Below the pieces are notes generated by a model that was not told where the DNA came from, did not search any database, and saw nothing but the letters and a program-made list of their open reading frames with translations. Shown here piece by piece: positions 8,425 to 17,520 of a stretch of 64,000 bases of DNA. A program made the position numbers and the translations under genes. Every line of letters starts with the position of its first letter. Positions within the stretch are counted from its first letter, which is position 1. Source of the DNA: Arthrobacter wenxiniae (lineage in GTDB: Bacteria; Actinomycetota; Actinomycetes; Actinomycetales; Micrococcaceae); contig NZ_JAAMFM010000001.1 of NCBI RefSeq assembly GCF_013376105.1, positions 301,822 through 365,821 on the forward strand, in the 5' to 3' direction.

Positions 8425-8430
8425 AGTCTA
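8425..8430 (-). promoter_or_regulatory. Candidate extended -10 box of the DEAD-box helicase gene
   Basis: On the minus strand TGCTAGACT provides a TG-extended -10 element (TAGACT, 8425-8430). It would give a 5' leader of about 170 bases before the ATG at 8248. No good -35 hexamer is visible. Confidence 0.35.
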
Positions 8431-8525
8431 GCAGTGGCACGACGCCGGACGGTCACCTGGGTGGGTCATCTCACCTTTCACCACCTGGCACGTGGCGCGC
8501 CGCCAGGGTCCAATCGGGCTCCACG

Positions 8526-9524
8526 TCATGGGGTCACCGCCTCCAGCGCCGTCCCGTCCAGGCGCAGCTTCCTGCCCACCCGCTTGGCGCAGGCCAGCAT
8601 CACCACGGTTTCCTGCAATTCGATGCCGGGGATGTCCTGCTGCAGCGTCAGTTCCACGTCCATGATGTCCGCCACGGATCTCAGCCACATGATGATGGTG
8701 AAGTTGCTTGACCCCGTCGTCGAGGCGATGAACCTGACGTAGGGAAGCCGCCGAAGGGCCGCGGCGGCTGCCTCGTGCCGGCCGGCAGGCACCTTGGCAA
8801 ACCATTGGCAGGTCACCGGATAGCCGGAGAGCGGCTGGGCCATGTCGCAGCGCAGGGACAGGGCGCCTGAGGCGAGGACCCTGTTCAGCTGCCGCTGCAC
8901 CGTTGCCGGCGTCCGCCCCAGTTCGCGGGCCATCGCGGCCGCGGTGGCCCGGCCGTCGCGGGCCAGGGGCGGCAGCAGGGCCAAGTGGCTTTGCGGCAGG
9001 TGTCCGGGCACGGGCTCCGTCCGGGCCAGTGCCCGGAGTTGCTGCTGCTGGCCCCGGGAGAGCACATTCAGCCGCCAGGAGCTGCCGTTGAAGTGCTGGC
9101 GCGTGCAGAGCGATACGTTGTAGCCGAGGACGCCGTCAATGGCGCGGATGCGTGGGATGACATCCCCGCTGAGCTGGGCCATGGACTCCGTGATGACTGT
9201 CAGGATGAGCGCGCGGCTGCTCGCGGTCTGCTCCACCGTGATGACCTCGCCAATGGCGCACAGCTCCTCCACCACGTGGCCCTGGCCTTCCATGACGGCA
9301 TCCACGCCGATGAAGGACAACGACACTTCCTGGGGGTCCCCCATCGGGTGGGCCGTCACCCAGGCGGCGCCCGAGGTCGCCAGGCGCTCCCAGCGGGCCG
9401 CCGCGCTGGTGGGGTGGACGCGCAAGACGGCGCCGACGTCGGTCCAGCCGGCGCGCGGGGCAATTTGCAGGGCCTGGATGAGTGCCAGGTCCTCTTCACT
9501 CAAGGGTGCACGAGAATTCGCCAT
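8526..9524 (-). CDS. Lrp/AsnC family transcriptional regulator, duplicated architecture
   Basis: 332 residues, about twice the usual AsnC length. An N-terminal winged helix (LSEEDLALIQALQIAPRAGW, residues 7-26, with HPTSAAARWERL as recognition helix) is followed by a ligand-binding half. A second HTH occurs near 180-225 (RDGRATAAAMARELGRTPAT) with its own AsnC-type domain to the end. Such double-domain AsnC proteins are common in Actinobacteria. It is divergent from the amidohydrolase/transporter pair with 93 bases between starts, so it probably senses the substrate or product and controls that operon (inference). Confidence 0.9.
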   Translation of the reverse strand: MANSRAPLSEEDLALIQALQIAPRAGWTDVGAVLRVHPTSAAARWERLATSGAAWVTAHPMGDPQEVSLSFIGVDAVMEGQGHVVEELCAIGEVITVEQTASSRALILTVITESMAQLSGDVIPRIRAIDGVLGYNVSLCTRQHFNGSSWRLNVLSRGQQQQLRALARTEPVPGHLPQSHLALLPPLARDGRATAAAMARELGRTPATVQRQLNRVLASGALSLRCDMAQPLSGYPVTCQWFAKVPAGRHEAAAAALRRLPYVRFIASTTGSSNFTIIMWLRSVADIMDVELTLQQDIPGIELQETVVMLACAKRVGRKLRLDGTALEAVTP

Positions 9525-9617
9525 TTACACCAACTTTTACATAATTCCATGGATTTAGACAGCTGTGATGCATCTCACCTCACACTGGAGGGACAGTCAA
9601 CCGCTACAGGAGCCCCC

Positions 9618-10868
9618 ATGCCGCTTTCCCCCGCAGACCTCACCCCGGACTTGGTCCGGTTCCGCCACGACATGCACCAACATCCGGAGATCGGCCTGGA
9701 CCTGCCGCGCACCCAGGAGCGCGTGCTCAAGGCCCTGGACGGACTGGGCTACGAGATTACGCTGGGCACGGACACCACCTCGGTCACCGCCGTGCTCCGC
9801 GGCGGCGGCCAGGGGCCGGTGCGGGGCCCGGCCCCGGACGCCGTCAAGCCGGTGGTCCTGCTCCGCGCCGACATGGACGCCCTGCCGGTCCAGGAACGCA
9901 GCGGCGTCGCCTACACCTCCCGCGTTGACGGCGCCATGCACGCCTGCGGCCACGACCTCCACACGGCCATGCTCACCGGCGCGGCCACCCTCCTGGCGGA
10001 CCGGCGCGAGCACCTTGCCGGCGATGTGGTCCTGATGTTCCAGCCGGGCGAGGAAGGGCTCGACGGCGCATCCGTCATGATCCGCGAGGGCGTCCTGGAT
10101 GCCGCCGGGCGCCGCGCCGACGCCGCGTTCGGCATGCATGTCTTCTCCGCGATCGCGCCCCACGGCCAGTTCGTCACCAAGCCCGGCATCATGATGAGCG
10201 CCTCCGACGGGCTGGTGGTGACCGTCCTGGGGGCCGGCGGACACGGCTCCGCCCCGCACATGGCCAAGGACCCCGTGCCCGTCATCACCGAGATCGTCAC
10301 CGCCCTGCAGGTCATGGTCACCCGCCAGTTCGACATGTTCGATCCCGTCGTGCTGAGCGTGGGGGTCCTCCAGGCCGGCAGCAAGCGCAACATCATCCCG
10401 GAATCGGCCCGCTTCGAGGCCACCATCCGCACCTTCTCCGAGGAATCCCGCGAGAAGATGCGCCTGGCCGCGCCCCGCCTGGTGACGAACATCGCGGCGG
10501 CCCACGGGCTTGACGTGGACGTGGACTACCAGGGCGAATATCCCGTCAGCATCACCGACATCACCGAAACCGAACTTGCCGAGGGCGTCATCTCCGGCCT
10601 GTTCAACGCCGAACGCCTGACCCGCCTGGCGACCCCCATCAGCGGCTCCGAGGATTTCTCGCGCGTGATGGCCGCGGTCCCCGGCACCTTCATCGGCCTC
10701 AGCGCCGTGGCCCCGGGAGAGGACCACACCGCCACGGCGTTCAACCACTCGCCCTACGCCACGTTCGACGACGCCGTCCTCACCGACGGCGCCGCCCTCT
10801 ACGCCGAGCTGGCCGCCAGCCGCCTGGCGTCCCTGTCCGCATCCCGGCCGGCCTTCGCCGCCAACTGA
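9618..10868 (+). CDS. M20 family amidohydrolase (hippurate hydrolase-like)
   Basis: 416 residues from ATG 9618, which is preceded by AGGAG. It has the M20D fold of metal-dependent amidohydrolases that cleave N-acyl amino acids. Visible motifs are VVLLRADMDALPVQE, MHACGHDLHTAM with the metal-binding Cys and His, FQPGEEGLDGA with the catalytic Glu pair, and SGSEDFS near the C-terminus carrying the last metal ligand region. The dimerisation/lid domain is inserted after about residue 195 (VTVLGAGGHGSAPHM). The MHS transporter starts 19 bases downstream, suggesting uptake and hydrolysis of one acylated compound. Confidence 0.93.
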   Translation: MPLSPADLTPDLVRFRHDMHQHPEIGLDLPRTQERVLKALDGLGYEITLGTDTTSVTAVLRGGGQGPVRGPAPDAVKPVVLLRADMDALPVQERSGVAYTSRVDGAMHACGHDLHTAMLTGAATLLADRREHLAGDVVLMFQPGEEGLDGASVMIREGVLDAAGRRADAAFGMHVFSAIAPHGQFVTKPGIMMSASDGLVVTVLGAGGHGSAPHMAKDPVPVITEIVTALQVMVTRQFDMFDPVVLSVGVLQAGSKRNIIPESARFEATIRTFSEESREKMRLAAPRLVTNIAAAHGLDVDVDYQGEYPVSITDITETELAEGVISGLFNAERLTRLATPISGSEDFSRVMAAVPGTFIGLSAVAPGEDHTATAFNHSPYATFDDAVLTDGAALYAELAASRLASLSASRPAFAAN

Positions 10869-10887
10869 CCGTCAAAGGTTGCCCACC

Positions 10888-12228
10888 ATGAAAACACCAC
10901 TCCGCTCCGCAACCCCCGCAGCTGCCCCAATGGCAGGCTCCGTTCCCGGCGCCGCCCCGCAACGCCGCAAGCTGGTCAAGACCCTGGTCGGCACCGGGAT
11001 CGGCAATGCCGTCGAATGGTACGACTGGGCCGTCTACGCCACGTTCACCCCCTTCCTGGCCGGGGCCCTGTTCAGCAAGGCGGACAAGACCTCGGCCGTG
11101 CTGGCCACCCTGGCCATCTTCGCCGTGGGCTTTGTGGCCCGCCCCTTTGGCGGCTTCCTGTTCGGCTGGATCGGGGACAGGATCGGGCGCAAGTCCGCCA
11201 TGACCCTGGCCGTCGGCCTTGCCTCGGCGGGCAGCCTGCTCATCGCCGTCGCCCCCGGCTACGCCCAGGTTGGCGCCCTGGCATCGGCAACACTGCTGGT
11301 GGCCCGCCTCCTGCAGGGGCTGGCCCACGGCGGCGAGCTGCCGTCGTCGCAAACGTACCTGTCGGAGATGGCGCCGAAGGAAAGGCGCGGCCTCTGGGCC
11401 ACGCTGATCTATACGTCCGGCACGGCCGGAATTCTGTTCGGGACGCTGCTGGGCGCCGTCATGACGCTGGTGCTGCCCAAGGTGGACATGCAGGCGTGGG
11501 GCTGGCGCGTGCCGTTTGCCGTCGGCGCCGTGCTGGGCCTGTACGCCCTGTTCATGCGTTCGCGCCTGCACGAGTCCGAGGTCTTCACCGGGGAGGACGC
11601 GAAGGCCAAGCGCGCCCCGATGTGGCCGCAGATTGTCCGCCACCGCAAGCAGGCCCTGCAGGTGATTGGCCTGACTGTGGGCCTGACGGTTGTCTACTAC
11701 ATCTGGGGCGTGGTGGCACCCAGCCACGCGGCCACCGACCTCGGCATGGACCGCGGCGCGGCACTGTGGGCCAGCGTCATTGGCAACGTCGTCTTCATTG
11801 TTGCCCTGCCGTTCTGGGGCAGGCTGTCAGACCGGATCGGCCGCAGGAAGGTCCTTTTGGCCGGCGCCCTCGGTGCCGCCGTCATGCACTTCCCGATGAC
11901 CTGGCTGCTCAAGGACCAGCCCTGGGAGCTGGCGGTCAGCATGTCCGTGATGCTCATCTTCATCGCGGCCAGCGCCTCGATTGTGCCGGCCGTCTACGCC
12001 GAACTTTTCCCCACCAGCATCCGCACGGTGGGCGTGGGCGTCCCCTACTCCATCTGCGTGGCCGTCTTCGGCGGCACCGCCCCCTACCTGCAGTCCTGGC
12101 TGGGGTCCGTGCACCTGGGCGTGCTGTTCAGCGTTTACGCCGTGGTCCTGCTGCTCATCAGCGCGGTGTTCGTCTTCACCATCCCGGAAACCAGGGGCAA
12201 GGACCTGGCTGAGGAGCCGGCGGCGTAG
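10888..12228 (+). CDS. MHS-family MFS transporter
   Basis: 446 residues with 12 predicted membrane helices. The ATG at 10888 is preferred to a TTG three codons earlier because AAAGG lies at good distance. Metabolite:H+ symporter features are present: GTGIGNAVEWYDWAVYA at the first helix, RPFGGFLFGWIGDRIGRK between helices 2 and 3, and LPSSQTYLSEMAPKERRG after helix 4. The MHS group imports organic acids or betaine-like compounds. It lies 19 bases after the amidohydrolase, so its substrate is probably the acyl-amino acid or related amide. Confidence 0.92.
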   Translation: MKTPLRSATPAAAPMAGSVPGAAPQRRKLVKTLVGTGIGNAVEWYDWAVYATFTPFLAGALFSKADKTSAVLATLAIFAVGFVARPFGGFLFGWIGDRIGRKSAMTLAVGLASAGSLLIAVAPGYAQVGALASATLLVARLLQGLAHGGELPSSQTYLSEMAPKERRGLWATLIYTSGTAGILFGTLLGAVMTLVLPKVDMQAWGWRVPFAVGAVLGLYALFMRSRLHESEVFTGEDAKAKRAPMWPQIVRHRKQALQVIGLTVGLTVVYYIWGVVAPSHAATDLGMDRGAALWASVIGNVVFIVALPFWGRLSDRIGRRKVLLAGALGAAVMHFPMTWLLKDQPWELAVSMSVMLIFIAASASIVPAVYAELFPTSIRTVGVGVPYSICVAVFGGTAPYLQSWLGSVHLGVLFSVYAVVLLLISAVFVFTIPETRGKDLAEEPAA

Positions 12229-12302
12229 CCTGCTGCCCCGGTCCGCCGGGTGCCACGCGTGCGCAGCCTCAATGCCCGCCGGCACCGGTACGCTTAACGT
12301 CG

Positions 12303-13211
12303 ATGAGTGAAACCCCAGCCTCCGCGCCCGTTCCCCCCGCGTCCCCGGACGGACGGAAGGCGCCCCGCAGCCAGGACGGCACGCCCCGGCCGGTCACACC
12401 GGGCAGCCAGGCGGCCGAGGGCACCTACCGCACGCAGCCCGTCTCCTTTGTGCGCCGGGGGACGCGCCTGCAGGGGCGCCGCCAAAAGGCCTGGGACGAC
12501 CACGCCGCCACCCTCGCCGTCGACGTCCCCCGCCACATCGCGGACACCTCGGTGCACCCGGAGTACGTTTTCAACGCCGCCGCCGAGTTTGGCCGCACCG
12601 CACCGCTGGTCGTGGAGATCGGCTCCGGGCTGGGCGAGGCCGTGGTGCACGCCGCCACGGAAAACCCGGGGAAGGACTTCCTGGCCGTGGAGGTCTACAC
12701 GCCGGGGCTCGCCCAGACCATCCAAAAAATTGTGGCCGCGGAGATTGGCAACGTCAGGGTGGTCCAGGCCAACGCGCCCGAGGTCCTGGGCACCATGCTC
12801 CCCGCCGGCACAGTCAGCGAGGTGTGGGTGTTCTTCCCCGACCCCTGGCACAAGACCAAGCACAACAAGCGCCGCATGGTGAAGGACTCCTTCGCCCCGC
12901 TCGTGTCCCGCGTGCTTGCGCCGGGCGGGCTCTGGCGCCTGGCCACGGACTGGTCCGCCTACGCCGAGCAGATGCGCGAGGTGGGCGCCTCCTCCCCCGA
13001 CTTTGACAACGTGCACGACGGCGAACGGGCCGGTGCCGCCAGCCCCCTCACCCAGGCGCGGCTCACCGGCGTCGACCGCGAACAAAGCGATGAGCCGGAC
13101 ACCGACGGCGGCTGGGCCCCCCGCTTTGACGGGCGCATCCTCACCAGCTTTGAAAACAAGGCGCACAAGGCCGGGCGCGTGATCTTCGACCTCACCTTTC
13201 GGCGGAAGTAG
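12303..13211 (+). CDS. trmB: tRNA (guanine-N7-)-methyltransferase
   Basis: 302 residues. It methylates G46 of tRNAs using S-adenosylmethionine. The SAM-binding motif VVEIGSGLGEAVVHAA (about 101-116), the second motif FLAVEVYTPGLA, and the TrmB hallmark FFPDPWHKTKHNKRRMV (about 178-194) are clear; LATDWSAYAEQM follows. An N-terminal extension of about 50 residues rich in Pro, Ala and Ser is longer than in E. coli TrmB but common in Actinobacteria. A small gene starts five bases after the stop. Confidence 0.96.
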   Translation: MSETPASAPVPPASPDGRKAPRSQDGTPRPVTPGSQAAEGTYRTQPVSFVRRGTRLQGRRQKAWDDHAATLAVDVPRHIADTSVHPEYVFNAAAEFGRTAPLVVEIGSGLGEAVVHAATENPGKDFLAVEVYTPGLAQTIQKIVAAEIGNVRVVQANAPEVLGTMLPAGTVSEVWVFFPDPWHKTKHNKRRMVKDSFAPLVSRVLAPGGLWRLATDWSAYAEQMREVGASSPDFDNVHDGERAGAASPLTQARLTGVDREQSDEPDTDGGWAPRFDGRILTSFENKAHKAGRVIFDLTFRRK

Positions 13212-13216
13212 GCACG

Positions 13217-13534
13217 ATGGCGGAGGCCCCCGGCCCGGCAACGCAAGTCAGGAGCTGGCAGGAAATGCCGGACTGGATGGCCGGCCTGCTGCCGCGCCGG
13301 ACCGGACACGCCGTGCCGTGGTGGCTGGAGGCGGTCAGGACCCGTCCCGATGACGCCTTCGGGCTCAGGGTCCGCCTCCGGACCCCCGCCGACGCCACCG
13401 GCGAAGTGGCCGCGATTGTGCTGCGATTGTGCTGCGCGCCCACCGCGCCGGCGCCTGACTGGGGGCGCCGCAGGAGGCAGGGCGGGCCGCGGGATGAAAC
13501 CAAGCGGCAATCCCGCCTAAGATTGGTTAGATGA
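13217..13534 (+). CDS. Small hypothetical protein, C-terminus altered by an 11-bp tandem duplication
   Basis: 105 residues, ATG five bases after trmB, so probably co-transcribed. The N-terminal part (SWQEMPDWMAGLLPRRTGHAVPWWLEAV) resembles the start of DUF4287-type small proteins. GCGATTGTGCT occurs twice in tandem at 13412-13422 and 13423-13433. Eleven bases shift the frame: with one copy removed the protein would end at TGA 13456 after 76 residues (ending LRAHRAGA), whereas as written it runs on into a Arg/Pro-rich tail that overlaps the region just before the SNF2 gene. The present gene product may be a recent frameshift variant. Confidence 0.5.
   Translation: MAEAPGPATQVRSWQEMPDWMAGLLPRRTGHAVPWWLEAVRTRPDDAFGLRVRLRTPADATGEVAAIVLRLCCAPTAPAPDWGRRRRQGGPRDETKRQSRLRLVR
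13412..13433. repeat. 11-bp tandem duplication inside a small gene
   Basis: Two adjacent exact copies of GCGATTGTGCT. The unit is not a multiple of three and therefore changes the reading frame of the gene it sits in. Confidence 0.85.
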
Positions 13535-13580
13535 GGTTCCACGATTGGGGCCGCACGGACCCGCCAGGAAGACACCTTAC

Positions 13581-16500
13581 GTGACGTATTCCACCGCCGA
13601 ATCGCGACTGTTGACGCGGATCGCCGAGTTCACCGAAAATTCCATCGCCGCCGGCCGCGCCTACGCCGCCGACGGCCGGGTGCACGACATCACGCTGGAA
13701 CCGGCCACCGGGCTGCTGTCCGGAAAGGTCGTGGGCACCACCCCCTACCGCTCCACGGCCAAGCTGGTCCGCGAGCACGACGGCGTGGTGGCCTGCCGGG
13801 TGGGCATCTGCAACTGCCCCGTACGCCAGAACTGCAAGCACGTGGTGGCCCTGATTGCCGCCGCCGAGTCCGACCCCAATTTTCAGGACTTTTTTGTCCC
13901 CGAGGAAACCGTCCACGAACCGACCTACCTCGAAACGCTGCTGGCCAACGCCAAGGGAGGCAAGGCGGGGACCGCCGGCAAGGCCGCGGCCGCGCCGGGT
14001 GCGGAAGCCGCCGATTGGGAGGCGTCCCTGGCCCAGCTGCTGCCGCCCGCCACAAACGCCCCGTCCTCCGACGCACCCGCCCTGGGACTGCAGTTCGAGC
14101 TCCAGCTGCCGCCGCCGCGCTTCTCCTACCGGGGCAAGGGCGGCAAGGTGGCGTCCGCGCCGATCCTCAACGTCCGGCCCGTGGTCATGGGCACCCGCGG
14201 CAAGTGGGTCAAGACGGGAATCAGCTGGAACACGCTGGGCTACCTTGGGTATGGGCGCCAGCACGACCCCGCGCAGTTGGAGTGGCTCAGCGAATTCCTG
14301 ACCTCCCACAGCCCGCGGCATTACAGCCACAGCAGCGCCGCGTCGTGGCTTGCCGTCAATGACTTTGCCGGGCGCAACCTGTGGCAGCTGCTGGCCGACG
14401 CGCCCAAGCACGGTGTGGCCCTGGTCCAGGCCGGGACCGGGGACCCCGTGCGGATATCCTCCGACGGCGCCACGGTGCAGCTGGACGTCTCCCGGGCCGG
14501 CTCCGGCGGGCTGGACGTGGGCCCGTTGATCGAGGTGGGCGGCACGTCCGTCACCGAGGACATTGTGGGCACCATCGGCAACCCGGTGCACGGCCTGTTC
14601 TTCAGCGACCAGACGGACGCCCTGCCCAACGTGGGGAGCGGCACCTCGGGGAGAAACGCCGTCGTGCGGGGAACCATTACGCTGGCGCCGCTGGCGGCGG
14701 GGACTCCGGCACAAATGCTGGAGTTTGCCCTGCACGGGCAGGCGGTGCACGTGCCGGCCAGCGGCGAGGAAAAGTTCCTGACGCAGTTCTACCCGCAGTT
14801 GAAGCAGTCGGCGCCCGTGGTCTCCGCGGACCAGTCGGTGGAGCTGCCGGCGTACGTGGAGCCCGAGCTGTCGCTGCTGGCGGCGTACGGCGGGGACCAC
14901 ACGCTGCGGCTGCACTGGGAATGGCACTACCAGGTGGGAAACCGGGTGAATTCCCGCCCGCTGTGGCCCGAACCGGGGGAAGCGGCAGTGCGCGACGCGG
15001 GTGCCGAGGAACGCATCATCGAGAGCGTCGGCCAGCCCTGGCTGGAGGTCGCGGCCATGGGCGCGGCCGCGAACAGCGCGTGGGGCGAGCCCAAACTGGC
15101 CGGCTCGGCCACGCTGACCGGCCTGGACACCATGGCGTTCACCGAAACCGTGCTGCCGCGGCTGCGCGAACTGCCCGGGGTCACGGTGGAGACCAGTGGC
15201 GACATTGCCAGCTACCGCGAGGTCACCGAGGCGCCCATCGTGAAGATCTCCACGCACGCCACGGATGAGCGCGACTGGTTTGACCTGGGCATCGTGATCA
15301 CGGTGGAAGGCCAGTTCGTCTCCTTCGCCGCCGTCTTCTCCGCCCTGGCGGCGGGGCAAAGCCGGATGCTGCTCCCCAGCGGCGCCTACTTCTCGCTGGA
15401 CCGCCCCGAGCTGCACGAGCTGCGCGCACTCATCGACGAGGCCCGCGGCATGAACGACCTCAAGGACGGCGAGCTGCGGATCAGCCGCTTCCAGGCCGGG
15501 CTGTGGGACGAGCTGGCCCAGCTGGGGATCGTGGACGAGCAGGCGGAAGCGTGGCGGAAATCCGTGTCCGGACTGCTCGACGGCGGTGCCGTGGACCCGC
15601 TGCCCACTCCCCCTGCGCTCAACGCCACGCTGCGGCCGTACCAGGGCGAGGGATTCAACTGGCTGAACTTCCTGTACACGCACGGGCTCGGCGGGGTGCT
15701 GGCCGACGACATGGGCCTGGGCAAGACCGTGCAGACGCTGGCGTTGATCACGGAAGTCAAGGCCGGCGGCAGCAATGCGCTGCCGTTCCTGGTGGTGGCC
15801 CCGACGTCCGTGGTGGGCAACTGGGCCAGTGAAAGCGTGAAATTCGCGCCCGGGCTGAAGGTGGTGACGGTTCCCGAGACCTTTGCCAAGAGCGGGATCG
15901 ACTCGGCGGCGTTCTTTGCCGGCGCGGACATTGTCATCACCTCCTACGCGCTGTTCCGCATCGACTTTGCCGAGTACGGCATGCAGGCCTTCGCCGGGCT
16001 GATCCTGGACGAGGCCCAGTTCGTGAAGAACCACCAGTCGAAGGCGTACCAGTGCGCCCGGAAGCTCAAGGCCCCGTTCAAGCTGGCCGTGACCGGCACC
16101 CCGCTGGAAAACAACCTGATGGAACTGTGGACCCTGCTGTCCATCGTGGCCCCGGGCCTGTTCCCCAGCCCCAAGCGCTTTGCCGAGTTCTACCAGCGCC
16201 CCATTGAAAAAAACGGCAACGCCAAGCTGCTGGGGAAGCTGCGCAGCAGGGTGAAGCCGCTGATGCTCCGGCGCACCAAGGAACAGGTCATCAAGGACCT
16301 GCCTGCCAAGCAGGAGCAGATCCTGGAAGTGGTGCTCAATGCCCGGCACCAGAAGGTGTACCAGACCCACCTGCAGCGGGAGCGGGCCAAGATCCTGGGG
16401 CTCCTGGAGGATGTCAACAAGAACCGCTTCACCATCTTCCAGTCGCTGACCCTGCTGCGCCAGCTCAGCCTGGACGTCACCTTGGTCGACGACGGCCAGG

Positions 16501-17018
16501 CGGGCGTGCGCTCCTCCAAGCTTGACGTGCTGTTCGAACAGCTCGAGGACGTGGTCAAGGAAGGCCACCGGGCGCTGATCTTCAGCCAGTTCACCGGCTT
16601 CCTGGGCAAGGTGCGCGAGCGGCTCATCGCGGAGGAGATCCCCTTCACCTACCTGGACGGCTCCACCCGGAACAGGGCCGCCGTGGTCGAGGACTTCAAG
16701 AACGGGACCGCCCCGCTGTTCCTCATCAGCCTTAAGGCCGGCGGGTTCGGGCTGAACCTGACCGAGGCCGACTACGTGTTCATCCTGGACCCGTGGTGGA
16801 ACCCGGCCTCCGAGGCCCAGGCCGTGGACCGCACGCACCGCATCGGCCAGAAGAAGAACGTGATGGTGTACCGGCTGGTGGCCAAGGACACCATCGAGGA
16901 AAAGGTCATGGCGCTCAAGGCCAAGAAGTCCCAGCTGTTCTCCGACGTCATGAGCGGGGACTCCCTGGCCGGGGGCGCGCTGACCGCCACGGACCTGGCG
17001 GGCTTGTTCAGCGAGTAG
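13581..17018 (+). CDS. SWIM zinc-finger / SNF2-family DEAD/DEAH helicase
   Basis: 1145 residues from GTG 13581, which follows AGGAAG; an upstream TTG is less likely. The N-terminus carries a SWIM zinc finger with Cys77, Cys79, Cys85 and His87 (ICNCPVRQNCKH). A long middle region of about 500 residues precedes the SNF2 ATPase: motif I DDMGLGKTVQT (about 708), motif II LDEAQ (about 809), III TGTPLENNLMELW, then the C-terminal helicase half with LIFSQFTGFL, LDGSTRNRA, SLKAGGFGLNLTEADYV and QAVDRTHRIGQ. Such HepA/RapA-like proteins translocate on DNA and remodel protein-DNA complexes. The exact role is not known. It is convergent with the hspR end of the heat-shock operon. Confidence 0.93.
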   Translation: MTYSTAESRLLTRIAEFTENSIAAGRAYAADGRVHDITLEPATGLLSGKVVGTTPYRSTAKLVREHDGVVACRVGICNCPVRQNCKHVVALIAAAESDPNFQDFFVPEETVHEPTYLETLLANAKGGKAGTAGKAAAAPGAEAADWEASLAQLLPPATNAPSSDAPALGLQFELQLPPPRFSYRGKGGKVASAPILNVRPVVMGTRGKWVKTGISWNTLGYLGYGRQHDPAQLEWLSEFLTSHSPRHYSHSSAASWLAVNDFAGRNLWQLLADAPKHGVALVQAGTGDPVRISSDGATVQLDVSRAGSGGLDVGPLIEVGGTSVTEDIVGTIGNPVHGLFFSDQTDALPNVGSGTSGRNAVVRGTITLAPLAAGTPAQMLEFALHGQAVHVPASGEEKFLTQFYPQLKQSAPVVSADQSVELPAYVEPELSLLAAYGGDHTLRLHWEWHYQVGNRVNSRPLWPEPGEAAVRDAGAEERIIESVGQPWLEVAAMGAAANSAWGEPKLAGSATLTGLDTMAFTETVLPRLRELPGVTVETSGDIASYREVTEAPIVKISTHATDERDWFDLGIVITVEGQFVSFAAVFSALAAGQSRMLLPSGAYFSLDRPELHELRALIDEARGMNDLKDGELRISRFQAGLWDELAQLGIVDEQAEAWRKSVSGLLDGGAVDPLPTPPALNATLRPYQGEGFNWLNFLYTHGLGGVLADDMGLGKTVQTLALITEVKAGGSNALPFLVVAPTSVVGNWASESVKFAPGLKVVTVPETFAKSGIDSAAFFAGADIVITSYALFRIDFAEYGMQAFAGLILDEAQFVKNHQSKAYQCARKLKAPFKLAVTGTPLENNLMELWTLLSIVAPGLFPSPKRFAEFYQRPIEKNGNAKLLGKLRSRVKPLMLRRTKEQVIKDLPAKQEQILEVVLNARHQKVYQTHLQRERAKILGLLEDVNKNRFTIFQSLTLLRQLSLDVTLVDDGQAGVRSSKLDVLFEQLEDVVKEGHRALIFSQFTGFLGKVRERLIAEEIPFTYLDGSTRNRAAVVEDFKNGTAPLFLISLKAGGFGLNLTEADYVFILDPWWNPASEAQAVDRTHRIGQKKNVMVYRLVAKDTIEEKVMALKAKKSQLFSDVMSGDSLAGGALTATDLAGLFSE

Positions 17019-17032
17019 CGGGGGTCAGGCCG

Positions 17033-17473
17033 TCAGCGCTGCGGGCGCCAGATGACGACGGCCTGGCTGCGCGCGCGCGGGCGCTGGCCCCGGGCCAGGG
17101 CCACAATGTCGCCGCCGGACAGGCCAGCCGCAAACACGCGGCTGTTGGCCCGGGGCGGGCGCGACTCCATTTCCGCCGTCACTGACTCGAGCCGCTCGCC
17201 CAGCTCCACCACCTTGGCGCGGAGCGCCTCCACCTGGTTTTCCAGCTGCATGATCCGCCGGATCCCCTCAAGCGAGACGCCCTGCTGGGACAGGCGCTGC
17301 ACCTCCCGGAGCTTGTCGACGTCGTGCTGGGAGTACCGCCGCGACCGCCCCGGCGCCCGGTTGGGCTTCACAATCCCCAGGCGGTCGTACTGGCGGAGGG
17401 TTTGCGGGTGCATGTCGGCAAGTTCGGCCGCCACGGAGATCACAAAGATGGGCGCATGGGGGTCAAGGTTCAT
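17033..17473 (-). CDS. hspR: HspR heat-shock repressor (MerR family)
   Basis: 146 residues. The MerR winged helix occupies residues 10-80: VISVAAELADMHPQTLRQYD, then RAPGRSRRYSQHDVDKL, with a coiled coil (QLENQVEALRAKVVELGERL) after it. HspR binds HAIR inverted repeats upstream of dnaK and needs DnaK as co-repressor (known in Streptomyces and Mycobacterium). Two HAIR-like sites are present in front of dnaK in this window, closing the feedback loop. It is the last gene of the operon, 47 bases after dnaJ, with GGAGACC before its ATG. Confidence 0.93.
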   Translation of the reverse strand: MNLDPHAPIFVISVAAELADMHPQTLRQYDRLGIVKPNRAPGRSRRYSQHDVDKLREVQRLSQQGVSLEGIRRIMQLENQVEALRAKVVELGERLESVTAEMESRPPRANSRVFAAGLSGGDIVALARGQRPRARSQAVVIWRPQR

Positions 17474-17520
17474 GGTGGTCTCCTTCCTTGCGGCGGCGGT
17501 GGTTCCGGCGGTTGGGATTG

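Noticed and set aside
13527..16838. 1103-codon open frame on the minus strand opposite the SNF2 helicase gene
   Set aside because: Its translation is rich in Gly/Gln/Arg/His with no domain, and it mirrors codon bias of the real gene on the plus strand, which has all helicase motifs.
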